A DNA stretch of 64,000 nucleotides from Gemmatimonadota bacterium (lineage in GTDB: Bacteria > Gemmatimonadota > Gemmatimonadetes > Longimicrobiales > Gaopeijiaceae): the NCBI GenBank assembly GCA_022823145.1, contig JAJDXS010000038.1:1-64000 (forward strand). The letters run 5' to 3'. Numbering within the stretch: the stretch's first letter is position 1; the number at the start of each line of letters is the position of its first letter. Shown in pieces: positions 7,252-15,992 of this stretch. The notes beneath the pieces are model-generated. The model was not told the DNA's origin and ran no database searches. It was given only the letters and a program-made list of their open reading frames with translations. The position numbers and the translations under genes were made by a program.

Positions 7252-8454
7252 TCACTGAGCTAAGTAGCTCGCCCAATCCTCCATGAGCCGCCTCCGCCGC
7301 TCGAACAGGTCCGTCCGCAGGTACGCCGCTTCGACCTTGTTCTGAACGACGTGCGCCAGCGCCGCCTCGACGACCTCCCGGGGATGGTCCGTCCCCTCGG
7401 CCGCCCAATCACGAAACGACGACCGGAACCCGTGAGGCACCGCCGAGATTCCGCAACTCTGGAGCAATCGGCCCGGCCGCTTCCGGGTCAACGGCTTCCC
7501 GCGCTCGTTGACGAACACGATCACACTCGCCCCGTCCCCCAGCTTGCGCGCCGCGTCGAGGATCTCCAACGCCCGGCCGGACAACGGCACCCGGTGCTCG
7601 CGGGCGGTCTTCGTCCGGCTTGCCGGAATCGTCCACACGCCCGCACCTTGGTCGATCTCCGCCCACACCGCCCCGCGGACCTCGCCGCCATGCGCCGCCG
7701 TCAGGACCAGAAACTCGAAGGCCAACGTGTCCACCTTCCCCGGCTTCGCCGCCCGCACCTTGGCGATGGCAGCCGCGACCTCGCCGTGAGGCAGGGCCTT
7801 GCGGTGGGTGACGACATCGTGCTGGGGGCCGAGCACCGGCAGGAGCCGGTCGCAGGGGTTGTCGGTCCGCCAGTCCATGGCAACGGCCCACTCCAGCACT
7901 GCGCGGATGCGCAGGCGGACGGCGCGGGCGACCTTCGGCCTCGCGTGCCAGATCGGGGACAGCGTCTCCAGCACGTCGCCGCTGGTGATCTCGGAGACCG
8001 GCAGGTTGCCGAGGCGCGGGAAGGCATACATCTCCAGCGAGCGAATCCAGAGCCTCGCGGTCTTCGGGCTGCGCCACCCGGCGCGCTTCTGCTCGATGAC
8101 GCGCCCGGCGGCCTCGGCGAAGGTCGGCACGCCGTAGGACCGGCGCTTCTCGGCCAGCGGATCGCCGCCCGCGCGGGCCAGCTTCCGGTTCGCCAGCGCC
8201 TGCTCGCGGGCCTCGGCCAGCGAGACGAGGACGACGCTGCCGAGACCGATCTCTCGCTTGCGGCCCCGGACGACGAGCCGCTGGATCCAGCTGCGGGTTC
8301 CGGTCTTCTTGACGTAGAGGTACAGGCCGTTGCCGTCGCAGTGTCTTCCGGGCGGAGCCGAGCGCACGAAGGCGGCGGACAGCCGGTTGTGGGGATGGCG
8401 GCCCCTGGGCTTGCCTCGGCGGCGCTGGGTGCGGGAACTGGTGACATTATTCAT
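7252..8454 (-). CDS. P4-type tyrosine recombinase/integrase, catalytic Arg replaced
   Basis: A 400-residue integrase of the phage P4 / DUF4102 type: N-terminal arm-binding domain (DGNGLYLYVKKTGTRSWIQR at 40-59), SAM-like core-binding domain (about 110-200) and a C-terminal catalytic domain. HGFR (His341, Arg344), His368 in ALAH and the nucleophile Tyr378 in EAAY are all present. At the position of the first catalytic arginine (family pattern LTAARSGEVRG) this protein reads LTAAHGGEVRG; His255 is encoded by CAT at 7692-7690, a single transition away from CGT. Unless Arg260 can substitute, strand cleavage should be badly impaired and the island immobile. Alignment is by eye. It faces the KilA-N gene, and no tRNA or attachment repeats are seen next to it. 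Confidence 0.92.
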   Translation of the reverse strand: MNNVTSSRTQRRRGKPRGRHPHNRLSAAFVRSAPPGRHCDGNGLYLYVKKTGTRSWIQRLVVRGRKREIGLGSVVLVSLAEAREQALANRKLARAGGDPLAEKRRSYGVPTFAEAAGRVIEQKRAGWRSPKTARLWIRSLEMYAFPRLGNLPVSEITSGDVLETLSPIWHARPKVARAVRLRIRAVLEWAVAMDWRTDNPCDRLLPVLGPQHDVVTHRKALPHGEVAAAIAKVRAAKPGKVDTLAFEFLVLTAAHGGEVRGAVWAEIDQGAGVWTIPASRTKTAREHRVPLSGRALEILDAARKLGDGASVIVFVNERGKPLTRKRPGRLLQSCGISAVPHGFRSSFRDWAAEGTDHPREVVEAALAHVVQNKVEAAYLRTDLFERRRRLMEDWASYLAQ

Positions 8455-8699
8455 TCCCTAATCGTAGCCGGGATGGCAATGGATTGCAAGGGACGAAGCC
8501 GGTGGAAGAAAGCGGGAGAAGCTAGACCTAACCTGTTGATATACAGGTTGTTATGGAACTCTATGAACACCTATGAACGATAGTGGATTTCAGTTATCCG
8601 CATCAATGGCTGAATGGGACAGAATCGACCGCGACCGGCAGGCCCAGAGGATCCCTCGCATTCGGGTCGGCCCCGGAACGCAGGTTCGACCGCTTCCCG

Positions 8700-9197
8700 C
8701 TACCTGCCGATCGGCACGCGGAAAACGGGAATCAGTGCCCCGGTGGGCAGGCCGTTATCGGGATTCTCTTCGTTCGAGCCACCCGTAACGACCTGGTTGA
8801 TCACCATCGCGACTCCGGACGCCGCCAACACACCCAGGACACCGCTGCGCCACGCGGAGAGCTCACGGATCGCCAGCTCCTCCAGCCCACTTCTTGGGAT
8901 TACCAGGGACTGCCTGAGTTGCCGAGATCCCGATACGGCCGATTGCGCCCTGAAGGTCACTACCGAGACGACGACCGAGTCGTCCGTGACGCCCACCAGC
9001 CGCCCCTCGACGGCTCGAGCCAGCTCGCCGGTCTGACGACCGAGTCGCAACGCCTCTTCGTCGGTCACCGTGGCGCGAACATCGGCGCCGACCGGTGGAG
9101 GCCCCTGCACGGGCGCGAAGGTATAGCAACCGCTCGCGATGTAGAGTGCTGCCAACGCGAGCGATGCGGAGCCAAACCGTCGAATCGTCCGTTTCAT
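8700..9197 (-). CDS. Putative lipoprotein, last gene of the SusC/D operon
   Basis: A 165-residue lipoprotein: MKRTIRRFGSASLALAALYI followed by the lipobox ASGC, then a soluble region (DVRATVTDEEALRLGRQTGE, GRLVGVTDDSVVVSVVTF) and a weakly hydrophobic segment near residues 119-138. The middle resembles small lipoproteins that tune expression of surface parameters in the same phylum, but I know no function. It starts 4 nt after the stop of the preceding lipoprotein gene, so it is translated from the same message as the SusC/SusD genes. It may be an accessory surface component. The 245 bp between it and the integrase show no gene. Confidence 0.75.
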   Translation of the reverse strand: MKRTIRRFGSASLALAALYIASGCYTFAPVQGPPPVGADVRATVTDEEALRLGRQTGELARAVEGRLVGVTDDSVVVSVVTFRAQSAVSGSRQLRQSLVIPRSGLEELAIRELSAWRSGVLGVLAASGVAMVINQVVTGGSNEENPDNGLPTGALIPVFRVPIGR

Positions 9198-9201
9198 GGG
9201 C

Positions 9202-9636
9202 TCAGAGCAGTTCGAAGTCCTGGAGGATTTGCTGGTTGAAGAGATAAATGTAGCGAACGGGGTCGTCGACCAGGACGATCACGGTCTTGTCGTAGTCCAG
9301 GTCGCCGTCGAGCAGAATCCTCATGCGCACCATGACTGCGCTCGAGTCGGGGGCGAATCCCATCAGGAGAAACCGTTGTTCGTCCTTGATGTTCCAGCTC
9401 TGATCGAACGGAAACGACGCGATCGTGGTATCCGAATCGAAGACCTGTACGCCCGTTTCTCCGAACTCGTTGGTCGTCTGAACGAACTGGGTGGATGTGA
9501 TGAGCATCAGCGCGTCATCGTCGCTCTCGATCATTACACGCACGAATTCGGGACTGGGGTCGTCCAGCCAGTCACAGGCCCCCGTGGCCAATACGAGCAG
9601 CAGGAAGACCCCACCGGAAAGCCACTGTCTTTTCAT
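9202..9636 (-). CDS. Putative lipoprotein of SusC/D operon
   Basis: A 144-residue protein with a lipoprotein signal (MKRQWLSGGVFLLLVLATGAC) and an acidic beta-rich body (VRVMIESDDDALMLITSTQF, MVRMRILLDGDLDYDKTVIV). No family recognised. It lies between the SusD gene (116 bp upstream) and another lipoprotein gene (4 nt downstream), which suggests it belongs to the surface uptake complex or monitors it. GGAG is 11 nt ahead of the ATG. The signal and operon position are seen; the uptake role is inferred. Confidence 0.75.
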   Translation of the reverse strand: MKRQWLSGGVFLLLVLATGACDWLDDPSPEFVRVMIESDDDALMLITSTQFVQTTNEFGETGVQVFDSDTTIASFPFDQSWNIKDEQRFLLMGFAPDSSAVMVRMRILLDGDLDYDKTVIVLVDDPVRYIYLFNQQILQDFELL

Positions 9637-9752
9637 GTCCCAGGAAACTCCACGCCGTTGATGTGTGAACCGACGGGGCCCAGGAGCCTAAGCCCCTGGA
9701 CCCCGTCCGAACAGCCCTCAGACAGCCGGCTGCCCTACCTCGTCAAATCCCT

Positions 9753-11084
9753 CTAGTTCGAGCAGGGGTGCAGCGCGTTGTCCGGGTGATGACAGTTCGC
9801 CAGGATCTCGATCCTGGTGATCGGCAACATCGTCCCCGGCCTGCTCGCCGCTGGAGAACCGGCGAGCCAGTTCATGCTCGACGAGCCGAAACGATAGTGG
9901 TCCTGCAACCGCTTGTACTGCAGGAACAGGTTCACACGCCGTTCGTGCTGAAGCATGTCGATTCCCGGGATCTGACCCGAGTATGCCGTCAGCCCGTCGA
10001 GCCCTTCCCTGATCATGTTGATATGATCGGTGAAGGCGGCCATGTCGCCGCCGGCCAGCGCCGCCTCGGCCAGCATGAGCCGCAAACCGCGTTCGCTGAC
10101 TACCGTAAGGGGCGAATAGCCCTCGCCACCGAGAAACTCGCTAACCCTCGCCATGTAGCGCGTGTCCAAAGCCCCTTCGATGGGATCCATCAGGTTGTGT
10201 CCCGTGATATCCGTCGGGTCCGATTCGCTCTGCGTCGCGTATTCCGGACCGATCTGCAATTCACCGCGCTGGTTGACCTGCCAGGACAGGTTGTTGCTCA
10301 CCGTGGCGCCGCTATAGCCGAATCGGTAGGCCCAATCGGTGCCGGCGACCGAACCGAGCACCGCTGCCGCGTCGCTGTTGGCGTTGGCGTCGTTGATCAG
10401 CGGGTTGCCGGGTGTTGAGCCCGGCGGGTTCAGAAGCCCCCAGATGGCCCGCTGATGGTAGGCCTGGGCACGTGCAGCCTGCGCCCTCATCGCCGTTTCC
10501 CCACCGCCCGCCATCGCGGCGCTGAAGAACGCGATCGCCTGGTCGAAGACCGTAGCCATGTTGTCGGGACCGATAAGGGGACCCGGCTCGGTACGATCAC
10601 TGAAGGCGAAGTCGTCGAACATCTGGGCGATGGCCGCGTACGCCACGCCAGCGTACAGATTCGCGCGAGCCAGGTCGCTTTGCAATGTCGCATTGCCGGC
10701 GTTTTCGGCCACGTGGCCCTCCAGCAACTGTACGGCGAACTGTGTCATCCACCGTGCCTGTGCGATGCCGGGAAAGGCTCCGTCGGCGAACTCGTTGCCC
10801 GGATTGTCGGGCGTGCCCTGGTCCAGTTCGTTCCAGGCGTCCCGCGACCCGATCCAGGTGATCTCGTCACCAACCGTGGAGAACGGGGCATAGATGCCCC
10901 CGATGCCACTGGCAGTCAGTGCCTGGGCACCGTTCACGGCAGCGGACGCGGCTTCGACCTTCTCGATGTCTTCCTGCACCAACGCGTTCGGGTTGTCGAC
11001 ATCCAGGAGGTCACAAGCCCCGAAGAGCATGGCCGTGCCGAACACCGTCAGGATGGACCTTGAAGTCTTGATCGTCATTTTCAT
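9753..11084 (-). CDS. SusD/RagB-family nutrient-binding outer-membrane lipoprotein
   Basis: The 443-residue protein has a lipoprotein signal ending FGAC, followed by DLLDVDNPNALVQEDIEKVE, the usual start of RagB/SusD proteins in this phylum. The TPR-like helical body is recognised in ARANLYAGVAYAAIAQMFDD and the C-terminal HERRVNLFLQYKRLQDHYRF, then GTMLPITRIEILANC. SusD-like proteins cap a SusC transporter and bind its oligosaccharide or peptide ligand at the cell surface. The start has AAGGAG directly ahead and lies 12 nt after the SusC stop. The substrate cannot be told from sequence; no carbohydrate-active enzyme is encoded nearby. Confidence 0.93.
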   Translation of the reverse strand: MKMTIKTSRSILTVFGTAMLFGACDLLDVDNPNALVQEDIEKVEAASAAVNGAQALTASGIGGIYAPFSTVGDEITWIGSRDAWNELDQGTPDNPGNEFADGAFPGIAQARWMTQFAVQLLEGHVAENAGNATLQSDLARANLYAGVAYAAIAQMFDDFAFSDRTEPGPLIGPDNMATVFDQAIAFFSAAMAGGGETAMRAQAARAQAYHQRAIWGLLNPPGSTPGNPLINDANANSDAAAVLGSVAGTDWAYRFGYSGATVSNNLSWQVNQRGELQIGPEYATQSESDPTDITGHNLMDPIEGALDTRYMARVSEFLGGEGYSPLTVVSERGLRLMLAEAALAGGDMAAFTDHINMIREGLDGLTAYSGQIPGIDMLQHERRVNLFLQYKRLQDHYRFGSSSMNWLAGSPAASRPGTMLPITRIEILANCHHPDNALHPCSN

Positions 11085-11096
11085 GGTCTCCTTTCT

Positions 11097-14000
11097 CTAG
11101 AACCCGACGCGCAGGGACAGTGCGAAACGTCGCGGGATCGGCACGCCGAACGCTTCGGTTCCGGTAAGGAAGTTGCAGCTCACACCGCCGCCCGTGCAGT
11201 TGGCAGCCGGGTTGATCTCGGGATCGATACCCCGGTAGTCGCCAAGCATCCAAAGTCTGACGTTGCGGCCGCCGAATGTTACCGTGGCGTTGTCGAGCCC
11301 CACACCTTCGATCATGGACGCGGGCACCCGGTACGACAGGGAGATCTCGCGCAGTCGGATGAAGTCCGATGTCCAGATCTGGTTCATGCCTGACATCGGT
11401 GCCAGTGCCCGGTACTCCCGTGCCCATTCGAGCGCGGCTTCGAGCCTCTGCTCGGCTGTGGAAGCCGGGTTCTGCAAGATGGATGCGACCCGCGCCGTCC
11501 CCGGTACATTGCGTCCGATCACCGCGTTGGCCTGCCGGAAGGCGCCGGTCAGATCCTGCGTGTGATAGTTGCCCGCCCGGTACTCGAAGTTCGACGAGAG
11601 TTCGAAGTTGCCCAGGAAGCTGATGTCGAATCCGTAGGATCCGGCCCAGTCCGGCGTCGGCTTGCCGATGTACTGGTCCAGGTACTCCGCGGACCCGCCT
11701 GCGCAACCAACGGGGATTACTTCGAAAGCGGACGGGTTGCGAGGCACGCTGAAGTACTCGAGCGCCTCGGCCCTGGTCGGCTCCGCGCAGTTCCGGTTCA
11801 GGTCCAGCGGAATGGCCATGTTCGGGTCGAGGATCGCACCGAAGAAGGAACCCGGGGCATAGCCTTCCTTCAGGAAGTTCCGATAGCGCGGATACGAGCC
11901 GCCGGTCTTGAGGGGCGGGGCACCGCCCAGATCGGTCACGATCTCGTCGATGTAGGCCGTGTTCGCGAACACGTTGATCTGCAGGTTTTCGCTGTTGTAC
12001 ACGGAGCCGTTGACCGCAACCTCGAGGCCCGTGGCGTCGATCTGACCGATGTTGTCCAGCTGTGTGGAGGTAAAGCCTCCCGTGACCGGGAACTGACGCG
12101 CAACCAGCGCGTCGGTGGTTGACCGGTCCCAGTAGGTGAGGTCAACGGCGATTCGGTCGTTGAACAGGCCGAACTCGGCGCCGAACTCGATCTCGTTGGA
12201 GATCTCGGGCCGCAATCCCTGGTTGCCAAGGTTCGCCGGCGAGAGACCGGGGCCCACCTCGGCAGGCCGCGGAGAGAATGTCGTGAACTTGTCGAAGGCG
12301 CCGGGCTGGAGACCGGACTGTCCCCAGGCCGCCCGCACCCGGAACGTGGACAGCGTCTCGTTGCTCCAGTCGAAGAGGTCGGTAGGAATCACCGAGATCG
12401 CCGCCTTGGGATAGGTCGCGGTCTCGAAGTCCGAGCCGAAGGCGCTGTTCGCGTCGAAACGCGCGCCCACGGTCAGGAACGCCCAATCCTGCCAGCCGAC
12501 CTGCTCCTGGAAGTACACCCCGGCGTTGACCACCCGGGCCCAGCTCTCCGAAGTCGACTGGTTGGCGCCGGCGCTCGCCACCTCGAGCCCGGGGCCCGGG
12601 AAGCTCTGTCCGTAGCCGCCATGGTAGACGTTCTGGCTCAGGAATCCCTGCCCGCCGGCGAGGAGCTGACTGCTGATGTTGTCCCCGAAATCGGTGTCGT
12701 AGGAAACCTTGAAGTCGCCGGTCACTTCCCGATTGTTGCGGTCGCCGAACCAGCGCACACCCGTCGAGTTGTAGACCGAGAAGTCGTCCACATTCCACCC
12801 GAACGGATAGAACGAGACGTTGGTGCCGTTATTGACATCGACCCCGAAGGTGCCATCGAAGACGATCTCGTCCGTGATGGTCCAGTTTGCGTTGAGGCTG
12901 CCTGCGAAGTGCTCGACATCCTCTCTTACCTGGGCTTCACCCGTCTCACGCAGGGTGGCGAACGCCAGGCTCCCGTACCGGTTGTTGTCGTCCGCCAGGC
13001 GAAGCTGTCCCATCAGTCCGAGGGAGAAGACCCCGTAGATGTTGTTTCCGCCCCTGAGACGGCTCTGGTTCATTTCCGAATAAAGGCCGGTCATGCGAAG
13101 GCGCAGGTTGTCGAACGGAAAGACGTTCAGGTTTATTGTCGCCTGACGACGCCTGATCGTGTCCTCGTTCCCGAGGCTCCCACCGTCGGCAAAGACCCCT
13201 TCCAGCTTGCTGAACGGGCCGTTTTCGGTGTGATAGCGGCCTGAGGCGAAGTAGGTAATCAGGTCGCCGCCGCCGGACACCGAGCCCGAATACGTCGACG
13301 CGAAGCCCGTGTTATAGAGCTCGCTCATGTAGTCGACCTCGTACACCTCGTAGGGCTGGAGCGAAACACCCCAGCGGTGCTGCATGCGGGCAACCTCTTC
13401 TGCCGTGCGGGGGAAGTCGGCGTGCGGTATGAAGCGGTCGTTGGGCGACGTGACTGCGGTCTGATCCGTCTGGAAGGTCCAGCGCGGCGCGCCCTGCTGA
13501 CCCCGCTTCGTGAAGATCTGGATCACCCCGTTGGACGCCTCGGTGCCGTACAGCGTCGCCGCGGCCGCACCCTTGAGGATCTCGATCCGCTCGATGGAGT
13601 TCGGATCGATGTCGTCGAATCGCCTCGTGGCGGCCTGGGCCGCACCCCAGCCACCGCCGCCTCCGCGGTCGATGCGAACGCCGTCCAGATAGATTACCGG
13701 CTCGTTCGTCTGGGAGAGCGACGCCGAACCGCGAATCCGGATCCGGCCGCTGGAGCCGGTGTCTCCCGCACCCGGCAGCCCGACGACGCCGGGCTCACGG
13801 CCCTGAAGGATGTCGCTGAAGCTCGTGATCGGCTTGTCCTCGAGTCGGGAGACGTCGACCGTCGCGATCGAGTTGCCGAGCTTCCTCTTCTCGGTGGCGA
13901 CCCCGGTCCCCGTAACGACGATCTGGTCCAGCTCGATCGCGGTGACCGTAAGGCCGAAGTCCGCTCGCGCGGTCTGCCCCGCGGCGACGGTGACCGTCTG

Positions 14001-14288
14001 CGAGCCGGCCCGGAAGCCGACCAGCTCGGCGATGACCGTGTGCTCGCCCACGGGCGCGTTCACGAAGAGGTAGTTGCCGCTGCTGTTGGTGAGCGTGCCG
14101 AACGAGGTGCCCTCGATGTAGACCTGGGCCGACTCGAGGGGCCGGCCCGACGCGGCGTCGGTGACCTGTCCAGTGATCGTGCCGGTCTGGGCCGCCACCG
14201 CGGGCGCGAAGGCGAGGCTGGCCACAAAGGCCAGGCAAAGCCCTCCTGCCCCGTTCCTGAGGCTTCCTGCTAACCAGTTACGTGTCAT
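11097..14288 (-). CDS. SusC/RagA-family TonB-linked outer-membrane transporter
   Basis: The 1063-residue receptor has a signal peptide (cleavage after PAVAAQ), a carboxypeptidase-regulatory domain (GTITGQVTDAASGRPLESAQ), an ELDQIVVTGTG TonB-box-like stretch at about 119-129, and a plug domain with the SusC-type LQGREPGVVGLPGAGDTG and EPVIYLDGVRIDRGGGGG. A ~22-strand barrel follows, ending RRFALSLRVGF with the terminal Phe used for BAM insertion. It imports a large nutrient using TonB energy, with the SusD protein encoded next. GGAGAGG lies ahead of the ATG at 14288 and a promoter-like pair is seen ~180 nt upstream. The gene is intact. Confidence 0.96.
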   Translation of the reverse strand: MTRNWLAGSLRNGAGGLCLAFVASLAFAPAVAAQTGTITGQVTDAASGRPLESAQVYIEGTSFGTLTNSSGNYLFVNAPVGEHTVIAELVGFRAGSQTVTVAAGQTARADFGLTVTAIELDQIVVTGTGVATEKRKLGNSIATVDVSRLEDKPITSFSDILQGREPGVVGLPGAGDTGSSGRIRIRGSASLSQTNEPVIYLDGVRIDRGGGGGWGAAQAATRRFDDIDPNSIERIEILKGAAAATLYGTEASNGVIQIFTKRGQQGAPRWTFQTDQTAVTSPNDRFIPHADFPRTAEEVARMQHRWGVSLQPYEVYEVDYMSELYNTGFASTYSGSVSGGGDLITYFASGRYHTENGPFSKLEGVFADGGSLGNEDTIRRRQATINLNVFPFDNLRLRMTGLYSEMNQSRLRGGNNIYGVFSLGLMGQLRLADDNNRYGSLAFATLRETGEAQVREDVEHFAGSLNANWTITDEIVFDGTFGVDVNNGTNVSFYPFGWNVDDFSVYNSTGVRWFGDRNNREVTGDFKVSYDTDFGDNISSQLLAGGQGFLSQNVYHGGYGQSFPGPGLEVASAGANQSTSESWARVVNAGVYFQEQVGWQDWAFLTVGARFDANSAFGSDFETATYPKAAISVIPTDLFDWSNETLSTFRVRAAWGQSGLQPGAFDKFTTFSPRPAEVGPGLSPANLGNQGLRPEISNEIEFGAEFGLFNDRIAVDLTYWDRSTTDALVARQFPVTGGFTSTQLDNIGQIDATGLEVAVNGSVYNSENLQINVFANTAYIDEIVTDLGGAPPLKTGGSYPRYRNFLKEGYAPGSFFGAILDPNMAIPLDLNRNCAEPTRAEALEYFSVPRNPSAFEVIPVGCAGGSAEYLDQYIGKPTPDWAGSYGFDISFLGNFELSSNFEYRAGNYHTQDLTGAFRQANAVIGRNVPGTARVASILQNPASTAEQRLEAALEWAREYRALAPMSGMNQIWTSDFIRLREISLSYRVPASMIEGVGLDNATVTFGGRNVRLWMLGDYRGIDPEINPAANCTGGGVSCNFLTGTEAFGVPIPRRFALSLRVGF

Positions 14289-14469
14289 GATTGTCCTCTC
14301 CTTTTTCGAGTTGCCGGACTTGTTGACACACCCTGCTATATCTACCGGGTATTTCCCGGCAAGGGCCTACTGACCGACCTTCCGCCCCACCGCACCTCGC
14401 CGACTCCTTCCACCCCCGACGACCGGGCACACACCACTCCCGGCCTTGCAGGTGCGCAAGGAGCCAGCG

Positions 14470-14501
14470 GTTATACTTGCGACTCCCCCGGCCACTGTCA
14501 A
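14470..14501 (-). promoter_or_regulatory. Candidate promoter of the SusC/SusD operon
   Basis: On the minus strand TTGACA (14501-14496) is followed after 20 bp by TATAAC (14475-14470). The spacing is longer than the usual 17, so the site is only tentative. It would give a ~175-nt leader before the SusC start, containing a CCGGG-AAATA-CCCGG hairpin. Confidence 0.4.
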
Positions 14502-14524
14502 GCGAAACCGGGGCGCCGGTGCGG

Positions 14525-14911
14525 CTATCCGGCCCTGGCCACCAACTCGATCTCGACGTCGACTCCCTTCGGAAGTCCCCCGGCCGCCACCGTCGCGCGT
14601 GCCGGCCGATGATCGCCGAAGTGACGGGCGTACACATCGTTCATTTCCGCGAACAGGGCCATGTCCGAGAGGAAGACGGTGGTCTTGACGACCGTCTGCA
14701 GGCTCCCTCCCGCCGCCGCCAGTACCGCCGCCAGATTCTTCAGGACCTGGTCGGCCTGCTCCGCCACCCCGCCGTCCACCAGGTCTCCGGTGGCGGGGTC
14801 GATGGCGATCTGCCCCGACGCGAAGATCCACCCGTCGGTCACGATGGCCTGCGAGTAGGGGCCCAGCGCGCCCGGGGCGTCGTCAGTGTGAATGGCGGTT
14901 AGTTGGGGCAT
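14525..14911 (-). CDS. ridA: RidA/YjgF-family imine/enamine deaminase
   Basis: The 128-residue protein is full length for the family: APGALGPYSQAIVTDGWIFA at 12-31, SGQIAIDPATGDLVDGG, and the C-terminal signature RPARATVAAGGLPKGVDVEI. Arg105, which binds the substrate carboxylate, is present, so this is the catalytic Rid type. RidA hydrolyses reactive 2-aminoacrylate and related imines released by PLP enzymes such as serine/threonine dehydratases. A D-serine-dehydratase-like PLP protein is encoded two genes upstream on the same strand, which makes a functional link plausible. There is a 94-bp gap to the kinase gene. Confidence 0.95.
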   Translation of the reverse strand: MPQLTAIHTDDAPGALGPYSQAIVTDGWIFASGQIAIDPATGDLVDGGVAEQADQVLKNLAAVLAAAGGSLQTVVKTTVFLSDMALFAEMNDVYARHFGDHRPARATVAAGGLPKGVDVEIELVARAG

Positions 14912-15005
14912 GAATCCGTTGTCTCCGTGTGGGGTGTGCAGGAAGGGTTTCGTCTACGAACGATAGCGGGTTGAGCCGCCTGTTCCGCGGGAGTTACTCA
15001 TATGC

Positions 15006-15992
15006 TCATATGCTCATACCAGGTCGGGCGGGCAGGAGGCCGCCGATTTCATCGGGTGTCACAGTCGCAACGCCGATCTTCGCAACACCGGCGGCGGCCG
15101 CGGCGGCGGCCAGTTCCACGGCTTCGCGAGGCGTCGCACCCGTCGCGAGCGACACTGCAACCGCAGCGGCAACGGTGTCTCCCGCGCCCGAGACGTCGTA
15201 GACCGCGTGGGCCCGAACCCGGATCCGCCTCAGCGTTCCCGAGGGTGAAGCCAGCGCCATGCCGTCCGCGCCCAGCGTGAGGAGCAGGTGTTCGGCGCCG
15301 ACGCGCACCCGGGCGGCTTCGATCCAGGCCGGGTCGCGCGGGCGGGCCGGCTCGCCCAGCGCCGCCTCCAGTTCGCCGCGGTTCGGCTTGAAGACGGTCG
15401 CGCCGGAGAAGGAGAAGAAGTTGCGACGCTTGGGGTCGGCGACGACGGGGACGCCGAGGCCGGACGCGGCATCTATCGCGTGCCGGATCAGGGGGGGCGA
15501 CAGCACGCCCTTGTCGTAGTCGGCGAGCACCAGGGCGTGCGCGCCGGGGAGCCGGGTGCGCAGCCGCGCCGCTAGCTCGGTGCGCGTGGCCGACGAGATG
15601 GGTGCGGTGTGCTCCCGGTCGACCCGCACGACCTGCTGGCCACGCGCGAGGACCCTGGTCTTGACGGTTGTCTCGCGGCTCTCGGCACGCACGAAATGAC
15701 AGCCTCCCCCCATTTCGGTAAGGACGCGCTCGACCGCGCGGCCCGCGTCGTCCTTCCCCACCACCCCCAGCACATCGCATCGGGCGCCAAGCGAGAGGAC
15801 GTTCGCGGCCACGTTCGCCGCGCCTCCGACGGCGTCCCACTCGCGATCCACGCGCACCACGGGTACCGGTGCCTCCGGGGAGACGCGGTCCGCGGGGCCG
15901 GTCACGTAGCGGTCGAGCATGGCGTCGCCCAGCACCACCACGCGCCGCCCCCGGAACGCGGCCGCGATTTCGTTGAAGCGGGTTCGGTCCAT
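15006..15992 (-). CDS. PfkB-family heptose-7-phosphate kinase-like protein (HldE N-domain type)
   Basis: The 328-residue ribokinase-fold kinase resembles the first domain of HldE/RfaE: VVVLGDAMLDRYVTGPADRV, SPEAPVPVVRVDREWDAVGG, AANVAANVLSLGA, and the anion-hole/catalytic DVSGAGDTVAAAVAVSLATG near the C-terminus. HldE phosphorylates D-glycero-D-manno-heptose-7-phosphate at C1 for LPS inner core. The adenylyltransferase half is absent, as in organisms with separate HldA/HldC-type genes. The start ATG shares a base with the stop of the PLP-enzyme gene (TGATG), giving a coupled trio with the BNR lipoprotein. Another PfkB substrate is possible, since the neighbours are not LPS genes. Confidence 0.85.
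   Translation of the reverse strand: MDRTRFNEIAAAFRGRRVVVLGDAMLDRYVTGPADRVSPEAPVPVVRVDREWDAVGGAANVAANVLSLGARCDVLGVVGKDDAGRAVERVLTEMGGGCHFVRAESRETTVKTRVLARGQQVVRVDREHTAPISSATRTELAARLRTRLPGAHALVLADYDKGVLSPPLIRHAIDAASGLGVPVVADPKRRNFFSFSGATVFKPNRGELEAALGEPARPRDPAWIEAARVRVGAEHLLLTLGADGMALASPSGTLRRIRVRAHAVYDVSGAGDTVAAAVAVSLATGATPREAVELAAAAAAAGVAKIGVATVTPDEIGGLLPARPGMSI

Larger units (their letters stand above)
5903..8454. mobile_element. Small integrase/KilA-N genomic island (limits uncertain)
   Basis: The mini-ORF, acidic small protein, KilA-N gene, 59-residue ORF and P4-type integrase form a compact unit between the sigma-factor cassette and the SusC/D operon. The gene types are typical of integrative elements or prophage remnants. 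I could not find direct-repeat attachment sites or a tRNA, so the true ends may lie anywhere within about 5.4-8.7 kb. Confidence 0.55.
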
